The translations under genes were made by a program, and so were the position numbers. A stretch of 64,000 nucleotides of DNA from Symbiodinium natans (Eukaryota; Sar; Dinophyceae; Suessiales; Symbiodiniaceae). Of this stretch, positions 28,946 to 38,478 are shown piece after piece (position 1 is the stretch's first letter; each line of letters starts with the position of its first letter). The stretch is taken from contig CAJNDS010000990.1 of the NCBI GenBank assembly GCA_905221605.1, positions 801,709 through 865,708 of the forward strand, in the 5' to 3' direction. The notes under the pieces are model-generated. The model saw only the letters and a list, made by a program, of their open reading frames with translations. It was not told the DNA's origin and ran no database searches.

Positions 28946-31116
28946 ACAGTGCCTGGTGGCTTTGCCGCGCCTTTGGCCGCAGCCGGCTTTGCGTTGGCTT
29001 TTGCTTTGCCACCTCCCTTCCCTTTGCCTTTACCTTTCGCAGTGGCAAAGGTTTGGTCACCCTTCTTGGCCGCGAGAGCTTTTCTGCGAAGCTCCTTGTC
29101 GTGGCTGTACGGGCAGGCATCCCCTTTCGGGCAATTCCCATGATCGCGAAAGTGGAAGCAGATCTTCTTGTCCGCTCCTTTGCCAGCTCCCTTCGACGTA
29201 GCAGCATACGTCTGGTCCGCGCCAGCTTTGGCCGCGGCAGCTGCTCCTTTCGCAGCAGCCTTCGCAGCGGCCTTGAGACTCTTAATCTCCTTCTGAGCCT
29301 CAGCCAGCGCGACCGCCGGGTCCGCGCTCTGCGAACCGGTGGCCGTGTACACAGAGTGGGAAACAGCCCTGTGCGCTGCTTCTCTCTGCTCGTACTCCAG
29401 AACGACTTTGTGGCTCTCCTCCCAAGTCTGCGGTCCTCGCAACCCGCCATCCTTGGGGTCGCCAGGCCACAACCTTTTGTCGTTCCGGATCTCCTTTTGG
29501 AGATAAGGGGGCATCTTGCGGAGGTATGAGAGATACAACTCTCGAGGGGTCTTCCCGAGACCTACTGCCTCAAGGTCCGCGATCGAGGCCTCAAACAAAG
29601 GCTCGAATTGGTGGCCTGTGAGCTTACCCTTAGCGAGAGAGGCGTGCTCACCATCCACGCGGACTTCTCTTTCCTCCCGCGATTCCCCGAACATCAAGTG
29701 TTTGTTCTTGATGCGGTCATACACCGCCTGTCCCGATTTCCACGCTGCGCGGTACGCGTTCGTGTACGTCTTCATGCGCGAGCCGCGGCAGCGCCCGCGT
29801 AGCGCTAGCAGCTTTTCGCGCGCACTCATACCGCGACAGTTGTTGGCCAGCGCGCAGACGTCCTCGAACTCCTCGTAGAACAAGACAACGTCTCGCGCGT
29901 CCGACTTGTCGTCGGTCAGCGTCGGCCACGTGAGGTCAGTTTTGACCGTAGTTATGGAGCTTTGCCCGCCCCTCTGCGCTAACGCTTCTTTCAGCGCTTC
30001 AGTTTGGGCGGCGAGTGCGGCGGCGAGATCGCCCGCCGGGTGTTGGGACCCGGTCTGCGATCCTCCGCCGTCTGAACCTCGCTTCAGGGCTTCTATCTCC
30101 ATCTCTAGCGCAGCAAGCTTCGCGCGCAAAGGGGAATCGCCGTCCGTCGCGCCCAGGACACGGGCCGCGGAAGGACCACCTGCAACCTCAGCAGTGTGCA
30201 AACCTCCACGGTCCAATCCTTCCCCCAACCCACTAGCAGTCGCAGGCTGTGGGAGCCCTGGGGAAAGCGGCCCCACGGCTTCAACTGGCACATCGGACGG
30301 GGAGCTCCAAACCTTCTCTTGGCTCGAGCTTTCTTTTCCCCCTAACGCGAGGATAAGCTCCCCGATGCATTGGATTTCGCGCTGAATCTCCTCTGCTTCT
30401 TCGGGGTCCTCGCCACCGCGCAAAGCCGCGACCGAGAACCTGGTCCGCAGCCGACGGACCATCTTCGTAGGATGCCAGTCCCCGCCTATCTTGGAGAACT
30501 CATCCGCAAGGAGGGTGGCTTTGGTGCTTAAGGCGTCAAGGTCACGGGAGCTCACCGTGACTCCATGCGCTTTCAGCGCGAGGACAATCCGCGAAACGCG
30601 CGTCAAGTAGTCCGCGACCGGTTCTTGGTCTGGACGGAAAATCGCGCGCAGCTCCGCCTGCAAGCCCTCTGCGGTGCCTGGCACTGAACCTGCTGTCGAC
30701 GGCGGACCGGACGGTCCCGCCGGGCGGGACCCTGGTGCCGTAGCAGGGACATAGGCAGCACCGGTAGGGACCATGGCCAGCTCCCTAGCCGCGGCGCTGA
30801 CGTCCACCCGCGGCGGACTGTCGCCTCCAGCGCCCGAGGCCTCAGGGACTAGCTCGGAGTCCTCTTCTTCTTCTTCTTCATCTTCGTCCTCCTCTTCGGC
30901 GTCATGGAGGAACTTCATGACTTTTCGCCAAAGAGCCGCCTCTTGCTCTGGCGTAGTGCTGACCCCATCCCGCTTGGACAGTGGACGGCTGCCAGTCTCC
31001 CTACGCCACTTAAGCCAAGCGACGTAGCCCATCCGCTCGGGATAGGGAACGTCACCACCCTCGATCGCTTCGAGGAGGGTGACGCCCTCGGCCTGACCTG
31101 CAACCTCTGCGGACAT
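28648..31116 (-). CDS. Gag-like protein with CCCH zinc finger
   Basis: The frame is open to 31203 but the start at 31116 (MSAEVAGQAEG) is preferred, because the upstream part is a tandem duplication. An acidic Glu run is followed by helical capsid-like regions, including KTPRELYLSYLRKMPPYLQK and WEESHKVVLEYEQREAAHRA. Next is a Lys/Ala-rich stretch and a C3H1 finger C-x8-C-x5-C-x3-H (29101-29160, about residue 653). A second finger begins (CPFFSKNGSC, about 28944) but lacks its last two ligands, because the frame breaks into the next ORF. CCCH fingers bind single-stranded RNA in known families and here replace the CCHC knuckle usual in Gag. No protease was seen. The tail after the break (about 100 residues) is probably spurious. 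Confidence 0.7.
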   Translation of the reverse strand: MSAEVAGQAEGVTLLEAIEGGDVPYPERMGYVAWLKWRRETGSRPLSKRDGVSTTPEQEAALWRKVMKFLHDAEEEDEDEEEEEEDSELVPEASGAGGDSPPRVDVSAAARELAMVPTGAAYVPATAPGSRPAGPSGPPSTAGSVPGTAEGLQAELRAIFRPDQEPVADYLTRVSRIVLALKAHGVTVSSRDLDALSTKATLLADEFSKIGGDWHPTKMVRRLRTRFSVAALRGGEDPEEAEEIQREIQCIGELILALGGKESSSQEKVWSSPSDVPVEAVGPLSPGLPQPATASGLGEGLDRGGLHTAEVAGGPSAARVLGATDGDSPLRAKLAALEMEIEALKRGSDGGGSQTGSQHPAGDLAAALAAQTEALKEALAQRGGQSSITTVKTDLTWPTLTDDKSDARDVVLFYEEFEDVCALANNCRGMSAREKLLALRGRCRGSRMKTYTNAYRAAWKSGQAVYDRIKNKHLMFGESREEREVRVDGEHASLAKGKLTGHQFEPLFEASIADLEAVGLGKTPRELYLSYLRKMPPYLQKEIRNDKRLWPGDPKDGGLRGPQTWEESHKVVLEYEQREAAHRAVSHSVYTATGSQSADPAVALAEAQKEIKSLKAAAKAAAKGAAAAAKAGADQTYAATSKGAGKGADKKICFHFRDHGNCPKGDACPYSHDKELRRKALAAKKGDQTFATAKGKGKGKGGGKAKANAKPAAAKGAAKPPGTVCPFFSKNGSCNFSAQVRRGVFGTRGICVWREALRAAMRFQSPNASRSLGRARGHAGLAGVRDRPRLEEAQVTLCAQQTRSTRRAARAIISWRAGISTR

Positions 31117-31117
31117 C

Positions 31118-31201
31118 GCCGCGCCTTGGTTAGCAGGCCGCAGGCGTGGCACACGAAGCGCCGCGCCTTGGTTAACAGGCCGCAAGCGTGGCACACAGTC
31201 C
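31118..31201 (-). repeat. Tandem duplication of 42 bases
   Basis: Two copies (31118-31159 and 31160-31201) differ at only a few bases. In the Gag frame each encodes PRLRPxNQGAA. It lies in the element's leader, upstream of the preferred Gag start. Confidence 0.85.
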
Positions 31202-31280
31202 ACGCGTCCAGGTCACGGACCGCGACAGACAAGCAAAGCAATGCTTGCCCACTCGGGCCGTAGGCACAAGAGCTGTACGA

Positions 31281-31302
31281 GTTTCCCAGAACAGCCCCCA
31301 AT
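31281..31302 (-). promoter_or_regulatory. Possible primer binding site
   Basis: Directly inside the 5' LTR on the element strand, TTGGGGGCTGTTCTGGG begins with the TGG expected opposite a tRNA CCA end. The tRNA was not identified. Confidence 0.4.
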
Positions 31303-31597
31303 TGTGAAGTCGACCAGCACTGGACTTGCACTAAGCCAATGCAATCACAGCCCGGTCATGGTGTTTTATGACTTCGCGAGTTCAAGCACTTGTGCAGCTA
31401 CGCCTGAGTGCGTCCGGTCGGACCGCACAGCAACCTAAGAGCTACTGTACGACACTACCGTGCTCAAAGGCACAAGCTCGGTACTTGAGCCAAAAACATT
31501 GGCATTGTTACGAATTGCAAAACTACACATGCAAGGGAAAACAACAAGCTGCACTGGCACTAAGCAAGCACTCCATGCATGCTTTGACCTGCTCACA
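31303..31597 (-). repeat. 5' LTR (element sense)
   Basis: 295 bases with TGTGA/TCACA ends; pairs with 16012-16306. The spliced-leader-like TTTTGGCTCAAG lies on the minus strand at 31484-31495. Promoter elements were not recognised. Confidence 0.95.
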
Positions 31598-31602
31598 ACT
31601 AT
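31598..31602. repeat. Target site duplication, right
   Basis: ACTAT, matching 16008-16012. Confidence 0.6.
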
Positions 31603-31616
31603 GTTATACTATATTA

Positions 31617-31648
<32 letters not shown>

Positions 31649-31857
31649 TATACTATACTATATTATACTATATTATACTATATTATACTATATTATACTA
31701 TATTATATTATATTATACTATATTATACTATATTATATTATATTCTATCATTTTATATTATATTGTATTATATTATATTATATTATATCATATTATATTG
31801 TACTATATTATTATACTATATCATTATACTATATTATATCATATTATACTATGGTAT
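31603..31857. repeat. TATACTA/TTA microsatellite, right part
   Basis: Continues the simple sequence interrupted by the retrotransposon, with a pure TTA run near 31617-31645. Plus-strand open frames of Tyr/Ile/Leu repeats are artefacts. Confidence 0.9.
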
Positions 31858-31975
31858 AAGAACTAACCACCCAAAAAAGGACCCCTCATTCCCGGAAACC
31901 CACAATTTTGTCTCCTAAAAGGGAACCATCAGATTTGTCAGTAGGCGATTTGGCCTGTACAGACCTGGTGTCAAA

Positions 31976-32024
31976 CCCTAAACCCTAAACCCTAAACCCT
32001 AAACCCTAAACCCTAAACCCTAAA
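31976..32024 (+). repeat. Interstitial telomere array, CCCTAAA
   Basis: About seven CCCTAAA units, followed within 15 bases by an exon-like piece. Confidence 0.9.
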
Positions 32025-32035
32025 TCCTAAGCCCC

Positions 32036-32192
32036 ATTGGATTTGGCAGCTTTGGCTTCGAACGTGCCTTCCTTACGTTCGCCCCCTTGGTCTGACGGCT
32101 TTTTGTGCCGTCCCCTCTGCCGATAATGATGCAATGGGCCATCGCAACTGCCGTGGCCTACCAGTTACTCCTCCAGGCCGCCCTGTCATGGG
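32036..32192 (+). CDS. Exon-like pieces, one with a membrane-helix look
   Basis: One piece reads GFGSFGFERAFLTFAPL up to GTCTGA. A second, in a frame from 32105, reads MMQWAIATAVAYQLLLQAAL and could form a membrane helix. How they join is not clear. Confidence 0.3.
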
Positions 32193-32812
32193 TGCAAAAT
32201 TGTGATTCCCATTTCGGTTCCGCAAATACAAGGGGCCGTCTTATCTTGGGGGCCCAAAAGGGGAGCATAATTTTGAAAGGCTACCACACATGTAGTCGTG
32301 AGGAAGATGTGGTAAAGCCAGTTCCTCGTGATCCAGCACATCATTGGTGCGCTTTGTCAACAGGTCCTACCGTCAAAGCCCTTCTAAGTAGATTGTGACG
32401 GGGTTAGTGTGACATGTTCTCGAAACTTGCCTTGCCAAAAACAGAGACCCAGCACCGCCGCTCAAGTGGAAGACAACTGCACAGGGCGTAGAAGCACGTA
32501 ATCCCCTCCCCCAAAAAACAACTCCCCCAATAATGTCTGTATACATATATATATATAGACACGAATATATTCTTTTAGTACTAGATGATATGATGGGCCG
32601 ACATTTGTTAATAATGGGGTGTCGAAGAGTGCCGGGTCATAGCAGCGCAGCGCAACAGAACCCCAAATGCTGCGCAGGCCAGGCGCCCAGATGAAAGCCA
32701 ATAGTTCCCTCTTAGAAATAACCCTTCTCCAATAATTATACAATATACCCCCAACCCCTAAACAGGAACCCCCATCCAATAATGACACATGTTTCCTTCC
32801 ATTCCCAAGATA

Positions 32813-32898
32813 TAATCCCCCTTAAGTAGATAGAATGTGGGGTATATGGGGATCTTACTATAATATAGCCAAAGCCATATGCTACTTAAGGGGGACCA
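32813..32898. repeat. Fold-back element family A, copy 1
   Basis: About 85 bases with inverted ends CCCCCTTAAGTAGATAGAA / GCTACTTAAGGGGG. The centre carries GGGGTATATGGGGATCTTACT. MITE-like: short, palindromic, no ORF, A/T target. The right arm has lost several bases. Confidence 0.85.
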
Positions 32899-33377
32899 TA
32901 TCAACTTTCTGAGTTGCAAGCACGACATGTCAACTTTCGCGGGTCCTTACTGCAAAGCATGTCCTTGAGGCGTGGCCCAAATCATATGAGCCGTAGTCTT
33001 ATTACTCCTTAAAGGGGGTATAGAGGGGATTATATAGGGGACTACAACCATCCGCGCGCACGTGAGATGCGACAGAGCGCAAACCACAAGAAATGACCCG
33101 ACCCAGCGCATCAAAAGGATCAACGTTGCAGCATAGCATGAAAATGATTCAGAAAATCCAGATAGGTAAACCTAAGTGGAGCGAACCGGAGTGGGGTTTC
33201 CGCAGCCGCTCGTGACCTTCCCCTTGCAAGTCTCAGTGGCGTTTCTGCAGGCAACTTCCTACAAGTTTGCCACGGAGCCACATGAGCCACTATGCCCGCG
33301 GTTTGTGCCTTGCTGGGTTCCCCAAATACTGGATGAAGCAAAATAACGGGGACCCAAGATTGCAAAACTGGGTTTCG

Positions 33378-33474
33378 GTTAAGGAACTTAATTTCCAAGC
33401 TACTATTCATCTTGAGGAAACCATATTGTTTACCATATATACCCACTATGGTAACTTAGTTTAAGTTCCTTAGA
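33378..33474. repeat. Fold-back element, GGAACTTA ends
   Basis: Inverted ends TTAAGGAACTTAATTT and TTTAAGTTCCTTA surround about 60 unique bases. A shorter relative lies at 41127-41193. Confidence 0.7.
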
Positions 33475-33795
33475 AGCAACGCAGTTTGGAAGACCTACAA
33501 GATGCAGCCGTCCAAGAGAGGGTCTCTCAAGTTCATGTTGGTGGAACGCGGTTTCGGGTTTAAGTTTCAGGGCAAGTTGTTGGATCTTTCGAGAATGACT
33601 GAATGGAACAGAACATGGAGACGAACATGGAAATTGCAATAATGGGTTATGTAGGGGGACTTCCCTTCCTTCCTAGCTATCCAAAGGCCAATTTTGCTGC
33701 CTTTGGGGGATGTCCAAGTGGTAGTTTAACTTTGGGGGCCCCCCCAAAATGGTAATTACCCCTACCTTTGGAACCCTCAAGTAGGAGCCCGAGGC

Positions 33796-34075
33796 CATCT
33801 TGACTTGTTTTAGGTTTAGGGTTTAGGGGTTTAGGGTCGGGGTTTAGGAACCCTAAGCCCTAAACCCTGAAACCCTGAAACCCCTGAAACCCCTGAAACC
33901 CCTGAAACCCCTGAAACCCCTGAAACCCCTGAAACCCCTGAAACCCCTGAAACCCCTGAAACCCCTGAAACCCCTGAAACCCTGAAACCCTGAAACCCTA
34001 AGCCCGAAACCTGAAACCCTAAACAAAAACCCTAAAGCCCTAAACCCTAAACCCTAGACCCTAAACCCTACTTTC
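33796..34075 (+). repeat. Mixed telomere-like array with CCCCTGAAA units
   Basis: It starts G-rich (TTTAGGG), flips to C-rich at about 33850, then runs about 15 units of CCCCTGAAA and CCCTGAAA and ends in CCCTAAA. The flip point makes a large palindrome. Confidence 0.9.
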
Positions 34076-34077
34076 CG

Positions 34078-34147
34078 GACATGCCCCTAAATCCAGCTCC
34101 CAACACAGCACCTGCCGAAAAAAGCCCCTGGACTGAGCGTCGCATGT
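34078..34147 (+). CDS. Micro-exon candidate flanked by inverted telomere repeats
   Basis: Reads MPLNPAPNTAPAEKSPWTER then RM, followed by a TAG or a donor. C-rich array to the left, G-rich degenerate repeats from 34155. Confidence 0.4.
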
Positions 34148-34298
34148 AGAAGTTCGGGAATTCGGGTTCTAGGGTTTCAGGGTTAAGGGAGCAGGGTTTA
34201 AGAATTTAGGAGTTCAGGGTTTCGGGTATTCAGGTCTAAGGATTTAGGGTTTAAGGGCTTTAGGCTTAAAGTGTTATCCCCCCCAAAGGCCTATTCAG

Positions 34299-34425
34299 TT
34301 TGATGAGCCCCTACATGAGTTCGACCTGAGGCTGTGTTATGACGAGACCCCCGACTGCCAGCAGCTGAAAGAGCTGTGGGGCTGCGCAGGCACATGGCGC
34401 GAGAAACTTGGGCCTTGCACTGAAG
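34299..34425 (+). CDS. Exon-like segment, unknown protein
   Basis: Reads FDEPLHEFDLRLCYDETPDC, then QQLKELWGCAGTWREKLGPC, after CTATTCAG. It ends at GAAG|GGTTTCC with TTTAGGG repeats just after. One of the clearest exons in the right half. Confidence 0.6.
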
Positions 34426-34981
34426 GGTTTCCATTGGGGGTTTAGGGTTCAGGGATACATTTTGGGGTCTCCCTTGGGAGGCCTATGGGCAACCCCCAAA
34501 CACCCCAACAGTAGGACCCTATAGTCATAAGATGATTCTAGAAGTCCTAACCCCAAGCCTAAACCCTAAACGAGGGGGGTCCCAACTTGGAGGGGTTGGG
34601 GCTACCAAGATCCTCTTAATGTCCTTGCGGTAAACTCCCAGGGTCCTTACAACGGGGATTGTCTTGCAATATGGGGGTATATTGTGCTCATAGGAAAGCC
34701 AGACAGTCACAAGTAAGCTTTGCCTGTGGTACCCTATATAGCCAGTACAGTGCTAGCAGCTAGCTATAGCCCTGGCAGGTGAGGCAGGCATTTGTGTTGT
34801 TTAGCTGGTCACAGGATCCGGCTGCATTATATTTGAAGCAATCTCAGCGCAGCGTTCCGCAAGGATCCGTGGAGCTTCGCGATAGCTTCCATCATTTTTA
34901 GAAGAAGTGAGCAACTTTGTTCCGTCCATGATATTCTAGAAGTTCTTGAAGAACATGTCCGAAGAAGTCTGCAGACGTGTG

Positions 34982-34999
34982 TGTGTGTGTGTGTGTGCG
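34982..34999. repeat. GT dinucleotide repeat
   Basis: Short (GT)n run. Confidence 0.9.
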
Positions 35000-35428
35000 T
35001 GGAGAGAAAGGCACCAGGTCATGCTGCTGCGTTCGAGCTAGTCAGGTGGTGCGAAGCACAATTGCATGCTTAGCCAGCCTACAGGCATCAGTCCCGGGAC
35101 AATCAGCCATTTTTCCACTCCTCCCAATACACCACCTATAAAATTTAGTAGTCCCTAGAGGCACTTCCGCCCCTTCAGATGACATTAAAAAAAGGACACC
35201 CACTCGTGATGAAACTTCACCGTGTGGTATATTACAAGGAATTGGCCTGCGACTGTCGCCTGCTTTGAAGGATTCAAGCTGGCATTCTTCAACTCAGCAC
35301 GCTCGGAAGCTCCAAACCCCATAGCCTGAGCCCCAAACCCCCAAGCCTATAAGCCCTAAACCCTATACCCATAAGCCCTAAACCCCAAACCCAAGAAGCC
35401 TGAAACCGTAAGCCAAAAACCCAGGAAG

Positions 35429-35478
35429 TGCCCTGGCATGAAGCCTCCGGACGGCGACGGGGAGGACTCCCTGAAGAC
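35429..35478 (+). CDS. Micro-exon candidate
   Basis: Reads CPGMKPPDGDGEDSLKT between GGAAG and GTTAAC. C-rich repeats fill the 100 bases upstream. It shares the word GGAGGACTCCCTG with the next exon candidate. Confidence 0.4.
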
Positions 35479-35652
35479 GTTAACTTTTACTGCAGCTATT
35501 ATTTCTCTGATGACTCGTTTTCTTTACTCGTACTAGTACTATTGTCATGATGGCTACTGTAGTACCAGTACAATTTGTATTTTACTATGACTATTCCTAA
35601 AAGTGCTATTTTTGCTATTCTTACAACTGTTTTTACGATTCTTTCAACTGTT

Positions 35653-35737
35653 ATGGAGGACTCCCTGGACGTCACCGTGGCTACCATTTGCCCCGCCGAC
35701 TGCCCGGATGGCGAGGGGGAGGCCGGCAGCTCTCAGG
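35653..35737 (+). CDS. Exon-like segment, acidic
   Basis: Reads MEDSLDVTVATICPADCPDG then EGEAGSSQ. The DSL/GEG motif repeats the preceding micro-exon, so one may be a duplicate. The upstream 170 bases are AT-rich and unlike both pieces. Confidence 0.45.
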
Positions 35738-36940
35738 GTCCCTTTACAAAGGATTGCTGGGTCTGGGGGCTTAGTAGGGAATAAGGGAATACATAACAGG
35801 GATTCTATTCCCCCATTCCCTATTACGAACCAGGAAGACAAGGTGACAGCTCATGTCCATGGTTTTTTGACCCATTCTGAATGTTGAAGATGTCCTCCGC
35901 CTTCAAAAGCAAGCTTGCAACCCTACGTTGGCCCAACAAATTCTGTAAATCTAGGGTTTAGGGTTTAGGGGGAGGTGTTCAGATGAGCTCGGGTGAACAT
36001 CTATGAGCCGAGCAGAACAAAAGGCAGCTTGTCGCCGTGTAGCAGTGAGGCCTGCCTTTGAGGCATCACGGAACGGTTCGTAATTTCAATGCACCGTGCG
36101 CTTGTCAGTCATCAAAGCGTGGTTAATTAGTTTGCGCAAGTTCCGGATACAGGAGGCTTGCCCCATGGCGATAGTTGTTTTCATTTTCTTTTCCATTATC
36201 CCTACAAAACCCTAAACCCTAAATGGGAACATCCCACTTTCTTTAGCACTATCCCTATACCCCTATATAACCGCATTATCACCAACATTCAAATTGTGCT
36301 GGAATGTCGTGCGTAGTCCACGGTGAGCTTATCAGAAGTTTCCTCAACCATTTTTCTCGGCCGACTCAAGCACAGTCAGAATAATCATGCTAGTAATAAC
36401 ACCATTTTTCGAAATAGTAGAAATTCAACACTGATAACACTCGTGCTAGTAGAAACATCAATAATAATAGTAGTTGTACAATATTGATGCTATTCGTGAT
36501 ATCAGCAACAGCAGTAGGCAAGCTTGACGGCAACACGGCCAGGCCACCGTTGATCTCGTTGTTCAGGCCGGGGTCCTTCACAGCAGCATCCCAGTAACGA
36601 AGCTTCAATTCTCAAGTGCTCTCTATACAGATGGGAGGTGCTCAAAATTATGGGTCCCTCTTTTGGTTTATAGAACAACATTTTGCGGCACCTAGTTTTT
36701 AGGGATACCGAAATGATATTCTAACTACTTACGGGGGACTGTAGGCAGAGGGAGCCCTGTGATCTTCATCTAATGAGGGCCCTAATTAAGATTGAGGCGC
36801 TTTAAAGAGTGGGGGTTTATTGATCATCGGTCTACATTGAGCCCTACGACCATTCCACGCATCATCAAATCGCTGGGAAATGGAGGCGTGTTCCGTATTT
36901 TGTTTGGTGATATTAAGCTACCCAATATAGGGCAAGATTA

Positions 36941-37030
36941 TAGTTCCCCTTAAGAAGATAGAATATGGGGTATATGGGGATATTATGATAAAATGCCCAA
37001 AGCTATATTCTATCTACTTAAGGGGGACTT
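36941..37030. repeat. Fold-back element family A, copy 2
   Basis: TAGTTCCCCTTAAGAAGATAG at the left pairs with CTATCTACTTAAGGGGGACT at the right; about 90 bases. Confidence 0.9.
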
Positions 37031-37251
37031 CAGTTTTTTGAATCATCTTACTTGGCTCAGCCCAACCAAGAAAAACATGGTACTCGGGTGCAGTGAGCGA
37101 CAACCTGCGCGACTGCATGAAGCCCAGCCTCCACGAAGTGATCCGGTTTCGGGTTTAGGGTATAGGGTTTAGGGTATATCAAGGTTTCCAGAAATTAGAG
37201 GTGCCATTTTTGGGTGGCCTTATCATCGGGATGTTCATATGCTTGGGAGTA

Positions 37252-37433
37252 GAGTCCCCCTTAAGTAGTTAGAACATGGCTTTGGGTATATAATGATAAG
37301 ATCCCCATATACCCCACATATATATATATATATATATATATAATAGTAGCTTCCAGCATCTTTTCCATTATCCCTAGATACCCCCTATAACCCCTATGTA
37401 TACAGCTATAGTCTAGCTACCTAAGGGGGACTA
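37252..37433. repeat. Fold-back element family A, copy 3, with internal insertion
   Basis: The left arm is normal but a (TA)n tract at 37317-37343 and about 70 further bases split it from its right arm (TAGCTACCTAAGGGGGACTA). Confidence 0.7.
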
Positions 37434-37599
37434 TAGGTAAGGGGACCCTGATTTTTAGAAGCTCCCGTGCCTGGGTTCCTGTTAAGGAATTTAAACGGGA
37501 CTTTCCCAAATTTTTGGGGGTCCTCATAAGGGTTATAGTATATTAAGGTCTACCCTACATACTCTTTGTAGATGGTAAGTACTGGGTCTTCCCATTCTA

Positions 37600-37845
37600 T
37601 AAACCCCTAAACTCCCAAAACCCTAAACTCCTAAAACCCCTAAACTCCCTAAAGCCCTAAAACCCTAAACCCCTGAAACCCCCCAAACTCCTAAACCTCT
37701 AAAACCCAGACAAACTCCTAAACTTCCTAAACCCCTAAAAGCCAGACAAACTCCTAAACTTCCTAAACCCCTAAAACCCAGACAAACTCCTAAACTTCCT
37801 AAACCCCTAAAACCCAGACAAACTCCTCAACTTCCTAAAGCCCAG
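37600..37845 (+). repeat. C-rich telomere-like region with a tandem sub-repeat
   Basis: Degenerate CCTAAA units pass into four or five copies of a unit of about 45 bases containing CCCAGACAAACTCCTAAA and CTTCCTAAACCCCTAAA. Confidence 0.85.
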
Positions 37846-37955
37846 ACATGAACCCGGCCAGGACGAGATGGCCAAGGCCAACGGGTCCAAGGCGATCGCA
37901 CAGGGCGAGGTCGCAAAGATGAACAAGATGCTGACCTGCTTGAGGCAGATCTGTC
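37843..37955 (+). CDS. Exon-like segment flanked by inverted telomere repeats
   Basis: Reads GQDEMAKANGSKAIAQGEVA then KMNKMLTCLRQIC. It ends before GTTTGTGGTTTAGGG, where the donor GT opens the G-rich repeat. C-rich repeats abut the acceptor side. No family recognised. Confidence 0.6.
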
Positions 37956-38402
37956 AGTTTGTGGTTTAGGGATTAGGGTTTAGGGATTAGGGGCTCAGGG
38001 GCTTAGGGGCTCAGGGCTTAGGGTTGAAGATGCGGATGCAGATACAGCACTCGGGGTCAAAGGGACGTAATGATTGCAATCCACTCCCGCTTGGACGATC
38101 CCTGACGTAGCAAGTCTGCTTAGTAACCAGGGTTTGAGATGTAGGGTTAAATGCGGATGGTACCGTCACAGGGGTCTGATACTGCCCGAACCCTTACATA
38201 TCTCCTACCCCAGAAGGACCTTACATCATATTATGTGTCGCTATTCGCTTCCGGGTAGAGTCCTAAACCCTAAACCTAAACTCTATATTCCGAAACCCTA
38301 AACCCTATAGTCCTAAACCCTATATTCCCAAACCCGAAACCCAAGAGTCCTAAACTCTAAACTCTAAACTGAACTAAGGGGTTCCCTGAAAACCTCGGAC
38401 AG

Positions 38403-38478
38403 GAAGCGGATGAAGGCTGCCCAAGACATGGGATCCCTCGCAGAAACACGGGAGCTCCTGGCGGTGATCCGAGGCAGG
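38403..38478 (+). CDS. Exon-like segment flanked by inverted telomere repeats
   Basis: Reads KRMKAAQDMGSLAETRELLA then VIRGR between GGACAG and GTTGGG. C-rich repeats lie at 38260-38370, G-rich at 38505-38560. Confidence 0.6.

Larger units (their letters stand above)
16012..31597 (-). mobile_element. LTR retrotransposon, 15.6 kb, Ty3/gypsy-like with permuted order
   Basis: Two 295-base LTRs (TGTGA...TCACA) bound the element, which reads right to left. ACTA(T) occurs just outside both ends and is a likely 4-5 base target duplication. Element order is Gag, RT connection plus RNase H, a long unassigned stretch, integrase, a spacer with a degenerate Rossmann-like look, RT fingers/palm, Tpt1-like domain, then a zinc-finger/PLD protein. 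Domain sequence motifs are of Ty3/gypsy type (GPW in the integrase C-terminus, LGH and ADAS in RT-RNase H), but the order matches neither Ty3/gypsy (RT-RH-IN) nor Ty1/copia (IN-RT-RH). No aspartic protease motif (DTG/DSG) was found. Reading frames change at least four times. LTR identity of about 99% implies recent insertion. Confidence 0.9.
32400..33790. other. Repeat-rich spacer with fold-back elements
   Basis: Holds a TA-rich tract near 32545, one copy of the AGTCCCC fold-back family, and a GGAACTTA-ended fold-back. The minus frames at 32462-32788 and 33120-33446 have no recognisable domain. Confidence 0.4.
35740..37600. other. Spacer with fold-back elements; one ambiguous coding piece
   Basis: Two family A fold-backs lie at 36941 and 37252. 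A piece at 36520-36605 is open on the minus strand (RYWDAAVKDPGLNNEINGGL) and also on the plus strand; strand and reality are undecided. Confidence 0.35.

Noticed and set aside
16012-31597. Ty1/copia classification from integrase preceding the RT palm
   Set aside because: RT, RNase H and integrase motifs (LGH, ADAS, GPW) are Ty3/gypsy-like; only the order is copia-like, and RNase H is misplaced for both.
31368-31918. Plus-strand ORFs across the 5' LTR and microsatellite
   Set aside because: They run from LTR antisense into Tyr/Leu-rich simple sequence; no protein-like content.
36520-36608. Minus-strand exon (RYWDAAVKDPGLNN)
   Set aside because: Protein-like, but the plus strand is also open and every other host exon is on plus; not strong enough to call.
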